The position numbers and the translations under genes are program-made. The notes below the pieces were generated by a model that saw only the letters and a program-made list of their open reading frames with translations, was not told the origin of the DNA and did no database searches. From a virus, in IMG/VR virus record IMGVR_UViG_3300028392_002924, positions 1-34,938 of that record: DNA of 34,938 nucleotides. The stretch is one strand, 5' to 3'. This document shows positions 16,183 through 23,559 of this stretch, piece by piece (the first letter of the stretch is position 1; each line of letters starts with the position of its first letter).

Positions 16183-16827
16183 ATGACATATAAAATTTCT
16201 GCTGAGGAGTTGCGTTTAAATACAAATTTGGCCATATCAGAAAATAAAATTCTTCATATAAAAAATTTTTTTAATGATGATTTTTCATGGTCAACTTTTA
16301 TTGATGCATTAAATTATCAATATAATAATGATAAAATGCATAAAGTAACAGAATCTCAAGTATATAATTTTTCAACAAATTCAACAACTCCGATTATAAA
16401 AAATTCTGATTATTTTCATTTTCATGTTTTGCAATTAGCAACAACACGAATTAAAAATTTTCCAATGCAAAATAGCCTGCCAGAAATAAAAAAAATAATG
16501 GAATATTGTTTAGAGTTTTTAAAAGAAAATTGTTATGGAGATTTAAAGGCTGTTATAAATTTTGTTGGTGGATCAAAAACTGAATATTTAGGAAATGCTC
16601 ATTCTGATAAACATGATGTTTTAGTTTTTCAAGGGCAAGGTTCAGTAAATTATAATATATACGATGTGACAGATAACATACCAGAACAAAGAATTGAAAC
16701 AGATGGATTAACTAAAACTGTTTATTTGTTGGAAAAAAATGATTTATTTTTTATGCCAAAAGGAACCGTTCATCAAGTTGATGTATTTGAGCCAAGGGGT
16801 TCACTTATATTGGATATAAAATGTTAA
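16183..16827 (+). CDS. JmjC/cupin-type Fe(II) oxygenase-like protein A
   Basis: 214 residues. The C-terminal half is a cupin barrel: H140-x-D142 (AHSDKHDVLVFQ), then GSVNYNIYD, then FFMPKGTVHQVD with H197, the layout of JmjC/ROX-type 2OG hydroxylases. The N-terminal half is helical and Asn-rich. Sequence blocks NIY, PEQ, PKGxxH are shared with the protein at 17490, so the two are paralogues. It is coupled to the SDR gene by a 7-base overlap. Confidence 0.75.
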   Translation: MTYKISAEELRLNTNLAISENKILHIKNFFNDDFSWSTFIDALNYQYNNDKMHKVTESQVYNFSTNSTTPIIKNSDYFHFHVLQLATTRIKNFPMQNSLPEIKKIMEYCLEFLKENCYGDLKAVINFVGGSKTEYLGNAHSDKHDVLVFQGQGSVNYNIYDVTDNIPEQRIETDGLTKTVYLLEKNDLFFMPKGTVHQVDVFEPRGSLILDIKC

Positions 16828-17480
16828 CTGCAATAGTTGCTGGGGCAAGTCGTGGTATAGGTAAATCTATTACTAAATTATTAATAGATGATGGCTATGA
16901 GGTAATTGCAATTGCTAGAACAATTGACCAGCTCAATGAATTAGCTACTTATAGCGAAAATATACATCCATATCAAATGGATGTCACAGACCCAGAACAA
17001 ATTAATACATTTATTAATTTTATTGAAAATAAAAATATAGATTTATTAGTTCATAATGCTGGTGGAAATTTTGAACAAACAACAATACTTGAAGCAGACC
17101 CAGCTAATTGGGTTAAAACTTATAAATTAAATGTTGTTGGTCCACTAAATATGACAAAAGCAATTGTTCCTAAAATGAAAATTAAAAAAGATGGATCTGT
17201 TATTATAATAACATCTGTTGTAGGTCATACTGAAGCCTATCCTGGTGGGGCTGCATATACTGGAACAAAACACGACACAGTTATATTTGTAAAAAATTTA
17301 AGAAATGAATTAAGGGGAAGCGGTATCAGAATTACAGAAATCGCTCCTGGCACTACGAACACAGAATCAAATAGAAATAAACACGCTGTGGACTCAATGG
17401 ACATAGCAGAAGCAGTAAGATGGGTTGCAAGTCAGCCAAAACACGTTAGCATTGATTTAATGATTGTTAATCCAATATAG
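16821..17480 (+). CDS. short-chain dehydrogenase/reductase
   Basis: 219 residues, classical SDR. Cofactor motif GASRGIG (G8-G14), NAGG near residue 87, catalytic S132, Y146 and K150 (AAYTGTKHD). R11 and the following basic residues suggest NADP(H). Reversible oxidation of a hydroxyl or carbonyl group is expected. It lies between two paralogous JmjC/cupin oxygenases with overlapping or near-touching ends, so it probably acts on the product of the hydroxylation they make. Substrate unknown. Confidence 0.88.
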   Translation: MLTAIVAGASRGIGKSITKLLIDDGYEVIAIARTIDQLNELATYSENIHPYQMDVTDPEQINTFINFIENKNIDLLVHNAGGNFEQTTILEADPANWVKTYKLNVVGPLNMTKAIVPKMKIKKDGSVIIITSVVGHTEAYPGGAAYTGTKHDTVIFVKNLRNELRGSGIRITEIAPGTTNTESNRNKHAVDSMDIAEAVRWVASQPKHVSIDLMIVNPI

Positions 17481-17489
17481 GGGGATATT

Positions 17490-18071
17490 ATGATAGACAT
17501 AAAAAATAAATTTGAAGAAGCAAAAATAAATAGAACTGCTGTATTTTTAAAACAATATTTAGATTTAGATATTGATTGGAATTATATGGTAGAAGAAATC
17601 AACCTTTCTTTATCTAAAAAAACAATTAAAGAGCTTGGAGAAACTTATATATGGAAAAGAGAACAAAATTTAATGGTAAAAGATTTGTTCTATTTACAAT
17701 TAATGAATGATTTTCCCACTAGAAATGAAATATTAAATGAAACAGCACATAAATTTGCCAAACTTTTTTGGAATCTAGACAAATATCCTCTTCCAGAAAT
17801 ACAGTATTTTGTAAATTTAGTTCCTAAAAATAGTAATATTTCAGAAGATCCAAATTCACCATCTCATTGTGACAATTGGGATGTAGTATTTATTCAATTA
17901 ATTGGAACATCAACATGGAATATATATAAAAATCAAGGCGATGTTGTCCCAGAGCAATCAGAATTAGTTTCTCCTGGTGATGTATTATTAATTCCAAAAG
18001 GAGTTTATCATGAAATATATGCTCATGATCCAAGGGCGGGTTTGAGTATTGGGTATCCAGACATAGAATAG
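17490..18071 (+). CDS. JmjC/cupin-type Fe(II) oxygenase-like protein B
   Basis: 193 residues, paralogous to the protein at 16183. Iron ligands H126-C-D128 (SPSHCDNWDVVF) and H174 (PKGVYHEIYAHD); STWNIYKNQGDVVPEQ and SPGDVLLIPKG are the barrel strands. GGGG ribosome site upstream, 9 bases after the SDR stop. Whether it hydroxylates a protein side chain, a sugar or a lipid cannot be told from the sequence. Confidence 0.75.
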   Translation: MIDIKNKFEEAKINRTAVFLKQYLDLDIDWNYMVEEINLSLSKKTIKELGETYIWKREQNLMVKDLFYLQLMNDFPTRNEILNETAHKFAKLFWNLDKYPLPEIQYFVNLVPKNSNISEDPNSPSHCDNWDVVFIQLIGTSTWNIYKNQGDVVPEQSELVSPGDVLLIPKGVYHEIYAHDPRAGLSIGYPDIE

Positions 18072-18101
18072 CTTGCTATTCACATCTAACAAAGGATTAC
18101 A

Positions 18102-18290
18102 ATGCCAGTATATGAATATAAGTGCTCAGACGATGAAGCGCATCCTCCTATGTCTATATCAAGATCAATTTTAGAAGATGATCCTGGTTACTTATGCATT
18201 AAATGTAATGCAAAAATGGCTAGAAGCTTTAGTTCTTTTGGTATACAATTTAAAGGAAATGGGTTTTATAAAACAGATAATAAGAAGTAA
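18102..18290 (+). CDS. FmdB-family zinc-ribbon protein
   Basis: 62 residues. MPVYEYKCSDDEAH opens as FmdB proteins do, CIKCNAKM is the second half of the ribbon, and the end GIQFKGNGFYKTD is the typical FmdB tail. The first half has C-x6-H where the family usually has C-x2-C, so the zinc site is altered. AAAGGA ribosome site. Family function is poorly defined; such proteins are common in actinobacteria and their phages. Confidence 0.8.
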   Translation: MPVYEYKCSDDEAHPPMSISRSILEDDPGYLCIKCNAKMARSFSSFGIQFKGNGFYKTDNKK

Positions 18291-18305
18291 TTAAACTAAC
18301 ATATC

Positions 18306-18314
18306 TGATATAAT
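18306..18314 (+). promoter_or_regulatory. extended -10 promoter with leader
   Basis: TGA-TATAAT, TATAAT at 18309-18314, followed by about 37 transcribed bases with a strong GGGAGAG (18345-18351) before the TTG start at 18358. This contrasts with the leaderless promoters elsewhere. Confidence 0.55.
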
Positions 18315-18357
18315 TACTAAGTAAGCAAAAATATTGCATTACTTGGGAGAGCCTTAG

Positions 18358-20073
18358 TTGACTAGAAAGTTAAGAATATTTACAGCCTTCCTACTCTCAG
18401 TGGGTTGGCTTTTTACTGCTCCCGCATCTAATGCTACAGAGCCTTCTATAGGAGCACCAACTAATTTAACTATTACAGAAAATGATACATCATTTACTCT
18501 TACATGGAATGCACCAGAATCTGGCACCGCAACAGTTCAACCAGAAAGATACGCTATTATGTTTAGCGGAGGTGGCGGTGGTTACGGAATTGCAACAGGA
18601 AATGGTGGAGACGCATCTGCCCTAAAAACAACAATGACATTGCCTAAATCTTTTTTAGATAGCATTCAGCCTGCAGGAACTGTATGGTCATTTAGTATTA
18701 GATCTGACAATGATACACTTCATGCTTATTCTTCAGCATCAAATATTGCAAATATTTCTACCGTTGCTCCCGCACCTACACCCTCTTCAACACCTATTCC
18801 AAGTGAGACTGCAACCGTAACAACACCTACACCAACTCCTACGCCAACACCCACACCAACTCCTACGCCAACACCTACACCAACTCCTACGCCAACACCC
18901 ACACCAACTCCTACGCCAACACCTACACCAACTCCTACGCCAACACCTACACCAACTCCTACGCCAGTTGCAACTCAAACACCACCACCTACACCAGATA
19001 CAATAGAGCCATCTGGACCAACAGCAGCTGAAATTGCTGCACAAGTAGCAGCTCAACTATCTGCACAACAAGCAGAAACGGCAAGAATACAAGCAGAAGC
19101 AGCAGCATTAATTGCACAACAAGCAGCAGCAGCGCAAGCTGAAGCAAATAAAATTGCAGAAGCAGCAGCAGCAAAAGCGGAAGCGGATAAAATAGCAGCG
19201 GAGCTTGCTGCAAAGGAAGCAGAAAATGCTGCAGCAATTGCAGCAGAAGAAGCAAGAATACAAGCAGAGATAAATGCAAAAGCTGAAGCCGATAAGATTG
19301 CTGCAGAAGAAGAAGCTGCTGCAAAAGCAGAGGCAGATAAAATTTTAGAAGAACAAAAAGCACAAGATGAGGCTGATCGTATTGCACAAGAAGCAGCAAA
19401 TGCTAAAGCAGAAGCGGATAAACAAAAAGCAGAAGCAGATAGAATAGCTGCTGATCAAGCAGCAAAAGATCAAGCTGATAAAGATGCAAAAGCACAAGCA
19501 GATGCTGCAATACAATCTCAAAAAGATGCACAGGCAAAAGCTGATGCACAGAAAGCAGCTGAGGATAAAGCAAAACAAGATGCTATTGGAGTCAAGCCAA
19601 ATAGCCCAGATCAACTTTCAGATACAGTAGTTAAAGAAGCACCTAAAGAAGTGCTGGTAGCACATATACAAGTAGATAAGGCTGGTGTAGAGAATGGTGG
19701 CATTGAGTTCTTTGGTACAAAATCAGCCCCTCAAGTTGTTGGTGAAGATGGAAAACTAACACAACCAGCACCACCACCAGGATCTGGTTTACCAATCCCA
19801 CCAGATGCAATTACAACACAAGATACTTTTATTGGACAACCTGGAGGAACAAGTTTTAATGCCCCAGATATTGCTGTTCCAGTTATTTTAACTCCCGTAA
19901 CTGGAGCACTAGCATCAGTTCCTGGAGTGCAGGCGGTAAATCAAGCATTCGTTGCGATGGCTAATATTGGAAACGATATGTCACCAGTAACGAGAAAAAA
20001 AGCTAAAAAAATATTAGTGACTACTATTGTCTTAGGACAAATAGCAGCATTAAGAAGGAGGTTCGGACAATGA
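18358..20073 (+). CDS. exported Fn3-like / (Thr-Pro)n / Ala-Glu coiled-coil surface protein
   Basis: 571 residues from a TTG start, supported by GGGAGAG six bases upstream. Order: signal peptide (residues 1-26, ending ASNA), an Fn3-like domain (about 30-140, beginning GAPTNLTI), a Ser/Thr/Pro linker, a perfect Thr-Pro tract (residues 156-203), then a 190-residue Ala/Glu/Lys/Gln TolA-like helix (about 222-415), a Pro-rich linker, and a hydrophobic C-terminal stretch followed by RRRFGQ. It could span the cell wall. Its stop overlaps the next membrane-protein gene by ATGA. I do not know its function; it is the most Pro/Thr-rich protein here and a candidate substrate for the hydroxylases and glycosyltransferases. 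Confidence 0.8.
   Translation: MTRKLRIFTAFLLSVGWLFTAPASNATEPSIGAPTNLTITENDTSFTLTWNAPESGTATVQPERYAIMFSGGGGGYGIATGNGGDASALKTTMTLPKSFLDSIQPAGTVWSFSIRSDNDTLHAYSSASNIANISTVAPAPTPSSTPIPSETATVTTPTPTPTPTPTPTPTPTPTPTPTPTPTPTPTPTPTPTPTPTPTPTPTPVATQTPPPTPDTIEPSGPTAAEIAAQVAAQLSAQQAETARIQAEAAALIAQQAAAAQAEANKIAEAAAAKAEADKIAAELAAKEAENAAAIAAEEARIQAEINAKAEADKIAAEEEAAAKAEADKILEEQKAQDEADRIAQEAANAKAEADKQKAEADRIAADQAAKDQADKDAKAQADAAIQSQKDAQAKADAQKAAEDKAKQDAIGVKPNSPDQLSDTVVKEAPKEVLVAHIQVDKAGVENGGIEFFGTKSAPQVVGEDGKLTQPAPPPGSGLPIPPDAITTQDTFIGQPGGTSFNAPDIAVPVILTPVTGALASVPGVQAVNQAFVAMANIGNDMSPVTRKKAKKILVTTIVLGQIAALRRRFGQ
18823..18966 (+). repeat. six 24-base tandem repeats coding Thr-Pro
   Basis: Six in-frame copies of a 24-base unit starting acacc(t/c)acaccaactcc; copies 2 and 4 carry C at the sixth base, the rest T. 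Each unit codes four Thr-Pro pairs. The near-identity of units points to recent unit duplication by slippage or recombination. Confidence 0.95.
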
Positions 20074-20258
20074 AATTCATACGTGAATTAATGTCAGACC
20101 TTGCTGAACAGATTTGGACCTTCGTTGGTTTATTCTCTGCATGGCTAGTTCTGACTGGCTCTGCGAAGACGGTAGTTGGAGATGCAATTCTAATTTCTAT
20201 TTTTCTTTGGGTAGCCACCTTCAGAATAAGAAAACCAAAAGAAAAGAAAGAGGAATAA
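20070..20258 (+). CDS. two-span membrane protein, holin candidate
   Basis: 62 residues: a hydrophobic segment about residues 14-31 ([15 protein letters not shown]) and a second about 37-51 ([15 protein letters not shown]), then a strongly basic end ([11 protein letters not shown]). Small, two spans and a charged C-terminus fit class II holins. Coupled by ATGA to the exported coiled-coil gene and two bases from another membrane protein. Confidence 0.6.
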   Translation: MKFIRELMSDLAEQIWTFVGLFSAWLVLTGSAKTVVGDAILISIFLWVATFRIRKPKEKKEE

Positions 20259-20259
20259 A

Positions 20260-20625
20260 ATGAAATCATTATGGAATATTATATTAAGAATAATTGCAGT
20301 ATTTTCTGCAAGCGGTTTAGCGGTAATTGGAGCAGGTTCCATTGCTGGTATATCTGTTCTTAAAGCAGTAACCGTTGCTGGATTAACCGCAGTTGCAACA
20401 GTTATAGAAAGAATGGCTCGTGCATTTATGGATGATGGAAAATTATCAAAAGATGAAATTAATGCAGCATTTTCAGCAGTTGATGTAAGTGCAAAAACAG
20501 AAGCTGATCTTGAAGTTGAAGCTCGTCATGCCTTAGATTCCCTAAAGAAGGCAGCCGTCGCTGCGCTGCCACAGGTAATTGCAGCGGTGGAAAATCAACC
20601 TACCAAAAAAAATACAAGTAAATGA
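20260..20625 (+). CDS. membrane protein, phage holin-like
   Basis: 121 residues with two hydrophobic segments in the first half (about 5-30 and 32-50, GSIAGISVLKAVTVAGLTAVATVIERMARAF), then DDGKLSKDEINAAF, a Gly-Lys-Leu-Ser/Thr helix end I associate with actinophage membrane proteins annotated as holins, and an Ala-rich soluble tail. AGGA ribosome site. It could form the lysis pore used by the CHAP enzyme, although that gene is 5 kb upstream. Confidence 0.6.
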   Translation: MKSLWNIILRIIAVFSASGLAVIGAGSIAGISVLKAVTVAGLTAVATVIERMARAFMDDGKLSKDEINAAFSAVDVSAKTEADLEVEARHALDSLKKAAVAALPQVIAAVENQPTKKNTSK

Positions 20626-20631
20626 TATACT
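20623..20631 (+). promoter_or_regulatory. extended -10 promoter, leaderless type
   Basis: TGA-TATACT with TATACT at 20626-20631, six bases before ATG 20638. Confidence 0.6.
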
Positions 20632-20637
20632 AGTAAT

Positions 20638-20784
20638 ATGAATAATTATAGCGTTAAATTAAATGTAGAATTAGAGATTTCGGCCTTTAATTTAGAAGAT
20701 GCATCAGAATATGTGCATGATATATTTAATATAGACGATGAAATTAAAAAAGTTAGTATAGTTAAAATTCAAGAAAATAAATAA
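20638..20784 (+). CDS. small hypothetical protein
   Basis: 48 residues, acidic, beta-alpha in look (YSVKLNVELEISAFNLEDASEYVHDIF ... shape broken by IDDEIKKVSIVKI). The strand-helix-strand arrangement is like half of a ferredoxin-type fold. It has a leaderless-type promoter of its own and no ribosome site. Confidence 0.6.
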   Translation: MNNYSVKLNVELEISAFNLEDASEYVHDIFNIDDEIKKVSIVKIQENK

Positions 20785-20789
20785 TAGCA

Positions 20790-20819
20790 TTGACAAGGCC
20801 GTAGTTTTTACTGTATAAT
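20790..20819 (+). promoter_or_regulatory. strong sigma-70-type promoter TTGACA-18-TATAAT
   Basis: Consensus -35 TTGACA (20790-20795) and -10 TATAAT (20814-20819). It drives the WhiB region with a leader of about 50 bases carrying GGAGAG before ATG 20878. One of the best promoters in the window. Confidence 0.8.
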
Positions 20820-20839
20820 ATATATAGAGCTACGGCTTT
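20795..20839. promoter_or_regulatory. inverted repeat bracketing the -10 box
   Basis: Left arm aaggccgtag (20795-20804) and right arm ctacggcttt (20830-20839) match at nine of ten positions and enclose the -10 box. Either a two-site operator for a dimeric repressor that would block the promoter, or by chance a promoter in a foldback; the first is more likely. Confidence 0.55.
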
Positions 20840-20877
20840 GCTATACCCATTAAGGCGGACTTATAACACGGAGAGAA

Positions 20878-21111
20878 ATGCTTCATTTAAACCTTAAAGG
20901 CGTAGAAGTCTTTATTGATAAATTTAAAAAAGATAATCAAATATCTTTTTGGAATAACTATGATTTAGTTATTTGGAAAAAAGATATTGGCGGATTTACA
21001 GATATAAAAGGAATGTATTTAAATAATACATGGGGTAAGGCAGAAAAAATTTCTGTCACCAATGAAGGAATCTGGAAACTGCCAAAACGATATGTCAAAT
21101 ATTTTAAATGA
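20878..21111 (+). CDS. small hypothetical protein
   Basis: 77 residues, aromatic- and Lys-rich (FWNNYDLVIWKKD, GIWKLPKRYVKYF). No metal or membrane motif. Good GGAGAG ribosome site. It is the first gene after the strong promoter and overlaps whiB by 20 bases. Not recognised. Confidence 0.65.
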   Translation: MLHLNLKGVEVFIDKFKKDNQISFWNNYDLVIWKKDIGGFTDIKGMYLNNTWGKAEKISVTNEGIWKLPKRYVKYFK

Positions 21112-21406
21112 TTTAGGCGTTGATAAAGACAACGTAAAATGGACAGACCTAGCAGTATGTTTGGGAATGGATACAAATTTATTTTTTGATAAATACGAAA
21201 CAGATATTAACATAGCTAAAAATATTGATGAAGCCTGTTTATCTTGCCCAGTAATTGCTATGTGTTATGAATCTGGTAAAGAATCAGATAATTATGGGGT
21301 ATGGGGCGGAATTTATTTAAATTCTGGCTCTACTGATAAATTAAAAAATGCACATAAGACTAAGGATACATGGAAAAGATTAAAGGCGATACATGGAATT
21401 CATTAA
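21092..21406 (+). CDS. whiB: WhiB-family iron-sulfur transcription factor
   Basis: 104 residues from ATG 21092. Four cluster cysteines C23, C49, C52 and C58 (WTDLAVC, ACLSCPVIAMC) and the WhiB turn GVWGGIYL, then a basic C-terminus (KTKDTWKRLKAIHG). WhiB proteins are limited to actinobacteria and their phages; they bind sigma factor and respond to redox state. An earlier in-frame start (21062) lies deep in the upstream gene and is less likely. In phages such proteins can reprogram host transcription or exclude other phages. Confidence 0.93.
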   Translation: MSNILNDLGVDKDNVKWTDLAVCLGMDTNLFFDKYETDINIAKNIDEACLSCPVIAMCYESGKESDNYGVWGGIYLNSGSTDKLKNAHKTKDTWKRLKAIHGIH

Positions 21407-21713
21407 TAAAGATAAAGATCATTTTAAATATGGTATTAATCAATGGACGGGTGAACCAAACAAACCAGTATTTTATAATAAAGAAATGGCTCTAAAAATA
21501 AGAGAACTAATCAAGCCAGCAAAAGACTTAAGGATGGATATTGCAAAATACCCTGACTTTTTAGCAATTAGATTATATGAAGATAACTTTACACAATATG
21601 ATGGAAGCATGAAAATGAGAGTTATAGATTATGTAGAAATGGTTAAAAAGATCATAGAATCCTATGGTGTTAGATGCGAACTTGAGGGGGTTCCTGGTGC
21701 AAGAAAATTATGA
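21393..21713 (+). CDS. hypothetical protein
   Basis: 106 residues, starting 14 bases inside whiB. Charged and helical with a central FLAIRLYEDNFTQYD strand region and a MRVIDYVEMVKKII helix. Not recognised. Likely expressed with whiB. Confidence 0.65.
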   Translation: MEFINKDKDHFKYGINQWTGEPNKPVFYNKEMALKIRELIKPAKDLRMDIAKYPDFLAIRLYEDNFTQYDGSMKMRVIDYVEMVKKIIESYGVRCELEGVPGARKL

Positions 21714-21897
21714 AATAACAAATATTGTATTCATTTATGAAGAACAATGCTATGGAGTTGTTGAAAGCCTTGGGGCTTATGCGTCTAAAATAAAATATAA
21801 AAAAGATGGAATAGATTATGAAGAACTTTTTGATAATGAAGAATTTGTTATCATGGATGAAATACTAATAAAACATATAATAGAAGAAGGAATTTAA
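21697..21897 (+). CDS. small hypothetical protein (GTG start)
   Basis: 66 residues from GTG 21697, chosen because a GAGGGGG ribosome site (21684-21690) lies at ideal distance; the in-frame ATG at 21664 would overlap the upstream gene by 50 bases and has no such site. Beta-rich, acidic: TNIVFIYEEQCYGVV then KIKYKKDGIDYEELF. The look is of a small SH3/Tudor-like barrel, as in phage proteins that bind DNA ends or proteins, unproven. Confidence 0.6.
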   Translation: MQENYEITNIVFIYEEQCYGVVESLGAYASKIKYKKDGIDYEELFDNEEFVIMDEILIKHIIEEGI

Positions 21898-22383
21898 ATG
21901 CAAAATTATCACGAACACCCGCCAGTGGATTTAAAAAATAAAGACGCAGTGGAATCTTTTATAAATAACAAAGAAAATAATATTTTAAATGATGAATATA
22001 TGCTTACTATAGCAAGAGATGGAGAATGGCCACCAAGATCTATATATATATTTAAGGGCGCTGTGCCATCAGTTAATGCTTATAATCAATATAAAGATTG
22101 GGGTTTTGCCAAAAAATACCTTACAGTTGCATTATATGAACCAAATGGCAATAAAACTCAAAAAGAATTAATGGCTCCAGAAGCTGGCGAATGTGTGTTT
22201 GTTAGAGAACAGTATTATAAAATAGCAGAATATATTGAATTAATAAAAAAATTTGTTCCAGAAATAGAGTATAATGATTTAGTAAATAAACTTGCCTTGC
22301 TATTTTCGCAAGACAACTGGAGATTCGATCCAGTCAGATTTTTTAATAATTCTGGGTCATCGCTTACGGAGGCAATTGAATAA
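21898..22383 (+). CDS. hypothetical protein
   Basis: 161 residues. N-terminus HEHPPVDLKNKDAVESF, central RSIYIFKGAVPSVNAYNQY and VALYEPNGNKTQKELM, C-terminus acidic helix. No membrane segment or catalytic pattern found. GAAGAAGGA ribosome site. Coupled by TAATG to the zinc protein downstream. Confidence 0.65.
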   Translation: MQNYHEHPPVDLKNKDAVESFINNKENNILNDEYMLTIARDGEWPPRSIYIFKGAVPSVNAYNQYKDWGFAKKYLTVALYEPNGNKTQKELMAPEAGECVFVREQYYKIAEYIELIKKFVPEIEYNDLVNKLALLFSQDNWRFDPVRFFNNSGSSLTEAIE

Positions 22384-22619
22384 TGGAAAAAGTACTATGT
22401 TATTGTTGCAATAAGAGCAAATTTAAACTTAACGCCAAGAGATCTGTATTATTACCAATTAATCTTTTAATGTGTGAGACTTGCATCAATAATAAATTGG
22501 AGCCTAGATGGGTCATAATTTTAGCTGGCAGGCAATTTGGTGCTGATGTTGTAAAAGAGCACGTACTAAAAAAGAAATATGTAGGTGAGACTATATCAGC
22601 ATCGGAACTATTAGTTTAA
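22383..22619 (+). CDS. zinc-finger protein
   Basis: 78 residues. CYCC (residues 6-9) and MCETC (about 31-34) form one four-Cys site, followed by RWVIILAGRQFGADVV and a basic/acidic tail. The layout resembles small phage zinc proteins near regulators. Function unknown. Confidence 0.65.
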   Translation: MEKVLCYCCNKSKFKLNAKRSVLLPINLLMCETCINNKLEPRWVIILAGRQFGADVVKEHVLKKKYVGETISASELLV

Positions 22620-22632
22620 TATAATATTACGG

Positions 22633-22638
22633 TATAAT
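22633..22638 (+). promoter_or_regulatory. -10 box near start of 22648 gene
   Basis: CGG-TATAAT with nine bases to ATG 22648; a second TATAAT (22644-22649) overlaps the ATG itself. A near-leaderless transcript is likely from the first. Confidence 0.5.
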
Positions 22639-22647
22639 TGATGTATA

Positions 22648-22956
22648 ATGTCAGTTTCAACAACCGAAATAGTTATAGGACTTGTATCTTCTGGAATAGG
22701 TGGATTAGGAGTTTCCCTTCTTTCTTCCATCCAAGAAAGAAAAAAAGAAATAGTCAGAAAAAATGAGCGTGAGCAAGATAAACTTAAATTAGAATTAAAA
22801 GATCTTCAAATTAAGCTTTATCAACTAGAAATTGATTTAGCTGAATGGAAAGATAAATATTATGAAGCAATTCAAGAATTAATTAAAGTTAAAGCAGAAT
22901 TAGAAAATGCAATATTAAAATTAAATCATATTGAAATCCATCATTCCGAGGGATAG
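22648..22956 (+). CDS. membrane-anchored coiled-coil protein
   Basis: 102 residues: one N-terminal membrane helix (EIVIGLVSSGIGGLGVSLL) followed by a long heptad-patterned helix from about residue 30 to the end, with leucine/isoleucine at a/d positions (LKLELKDLQIKLYQLEIDL). The form is that of inner-membrane spanin (Rz) or small septum proteins, but an actinobacterial host has no standard outer membrane, so the role is open. Confidence 0.6.
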   Translation: MSVSTTEIVIGLVSSGIGGLGVSLLSSIQERKKEIVRKNEREQDKLKLELKDLQIKLYQLEIDLAEWKDKYYEAIQELIKVKAELENAILKLNHIEIHHSEG

Positions 22957-22976
22957 CACTTAAAAAATAGAAATAG

Positions 22977-22982
22977 TATACT
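22977..22982 (+). promoter_or_regulatory. -10 promoter, leaderless type (Ntn hydrolase)
   Basis: TATACT six bases before ATG 22989; preceded by TAG rather than TG-N. No ribosome site between them. Confidence 0.6.
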
Positions 22983-22988
22983 GTATAT

Positions 22989-23546
22989 ATGACATGTATC
23001 GTTGCAATTGCTCAAAATGGAACAGTTTATATGGGTTCCGATCATGCTGCTTCCGACGAAAAAAGTGGTTGGATTATTTCAAGAAAAGAACCAAAATGTT
23101 TTAAAATTGGTCAGTATGCAATTGCTTTTACAGATTCATTTCGAATGGGTCAAATTCTTCAATACTCGTGGAATGCTCCAAAATATGTGCCAACAAAAAC
23201 AAACTCTGGGCTAGATAAATTCATGAGAACTAAATTTATAGAATCTATTAAACTAGCCTTTAAAGATGGCGGGTATGGAAGTATTGGATCTAACTCTGAA
23301 GAAGACACTGGCGGAATATTTATAGTAGGCATTGAAGGCAGACTCTTTACTATAGATGAAGACTTTCATGTTGGAGAAAATATAGTTAATTATATGGCAG
23401 AAGGTAGTGGTGCAATGTTTGCCCTTGGAGCTTTGCATGCAACAAAAAACTATAAAAATCCACGATTAAGATTAAAAGCAGCATTAGAAGCCTCATCTGA
23501 ATTTTCCATGAGCGTGGCCCCGCCATTTACATACATTCAAGTTTAA
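22989..23546 (+). CDS. proteasome beta/HslV-like Ntn hydrolase
   Basis: 185 residues. After Met removal Thr2 would be the catalytic N-terminal Thr (TCIVAIAQNG); D18 in MGSDHAA matches proteasome Asp17, and K36 in KEPKCFKIG lies where Lys33 would be with a two-residue insertion. The GSGAMFALGAL helix start matches the GxGxxxAxxAL of HslV and beta subunits. There is no propeptide and no ATPase partner gene in the window. It may cleave host or phage proteins, or use the host ATPase. Confidence 0.78.
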   Translation: MTCIVAIAQNGTVYMGSDHAASDEKSGWIISRKEPKCFKIGQYAIAFTDSFRMGQILQYSWNAPKYVPTKTNSGLDKFMRTKFIESIKLAFKDGGYGSIGSNSEEDTGGIFIVGIEGRLFTIDEDFHVGENIVNYMAEGSGAMFALGALHATKNYKNPRLRLKAALEASSEFSMSVAPPFTYIQV

Positions 23547-23554
23547 GGTATAAT
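23526..23554 (+). promoter_or_regulatory. promoter TTTACA-17-TATAAT, leaderless type
   Basis: TTTACA (23526-23531) and TATAAT (23549-23554), spacer 17, partly within the end of the Ntn gene; ATG 23560 follows five bases after the -10 box. Confidence 0.65.
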
Positions 23555-23559
23555 AAGAT

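Noticed and set aside
18823-18966. 24-base repeats as CRISPR array or replication iterons
   Set aside because: Units are directly tandem with no spacers and are in frame within a signal-peptide protein, coding Thr-Pro.
18787-19056. Antisense ORF rich in Cys, Trp and Arg
   Set aside because: It is the mirror of the Thr-Pro repeat tract; low complexity comes from the repeat and no ribosome site or promoter supports it.
18989-19614. Antisense leucine-rich and Cys/Phe/Ile-rich ORFs
   Set aside because: They are shadows of the Ala/Glu/Lys coiled-coil region on the + strand; every other gene is on the + strand.
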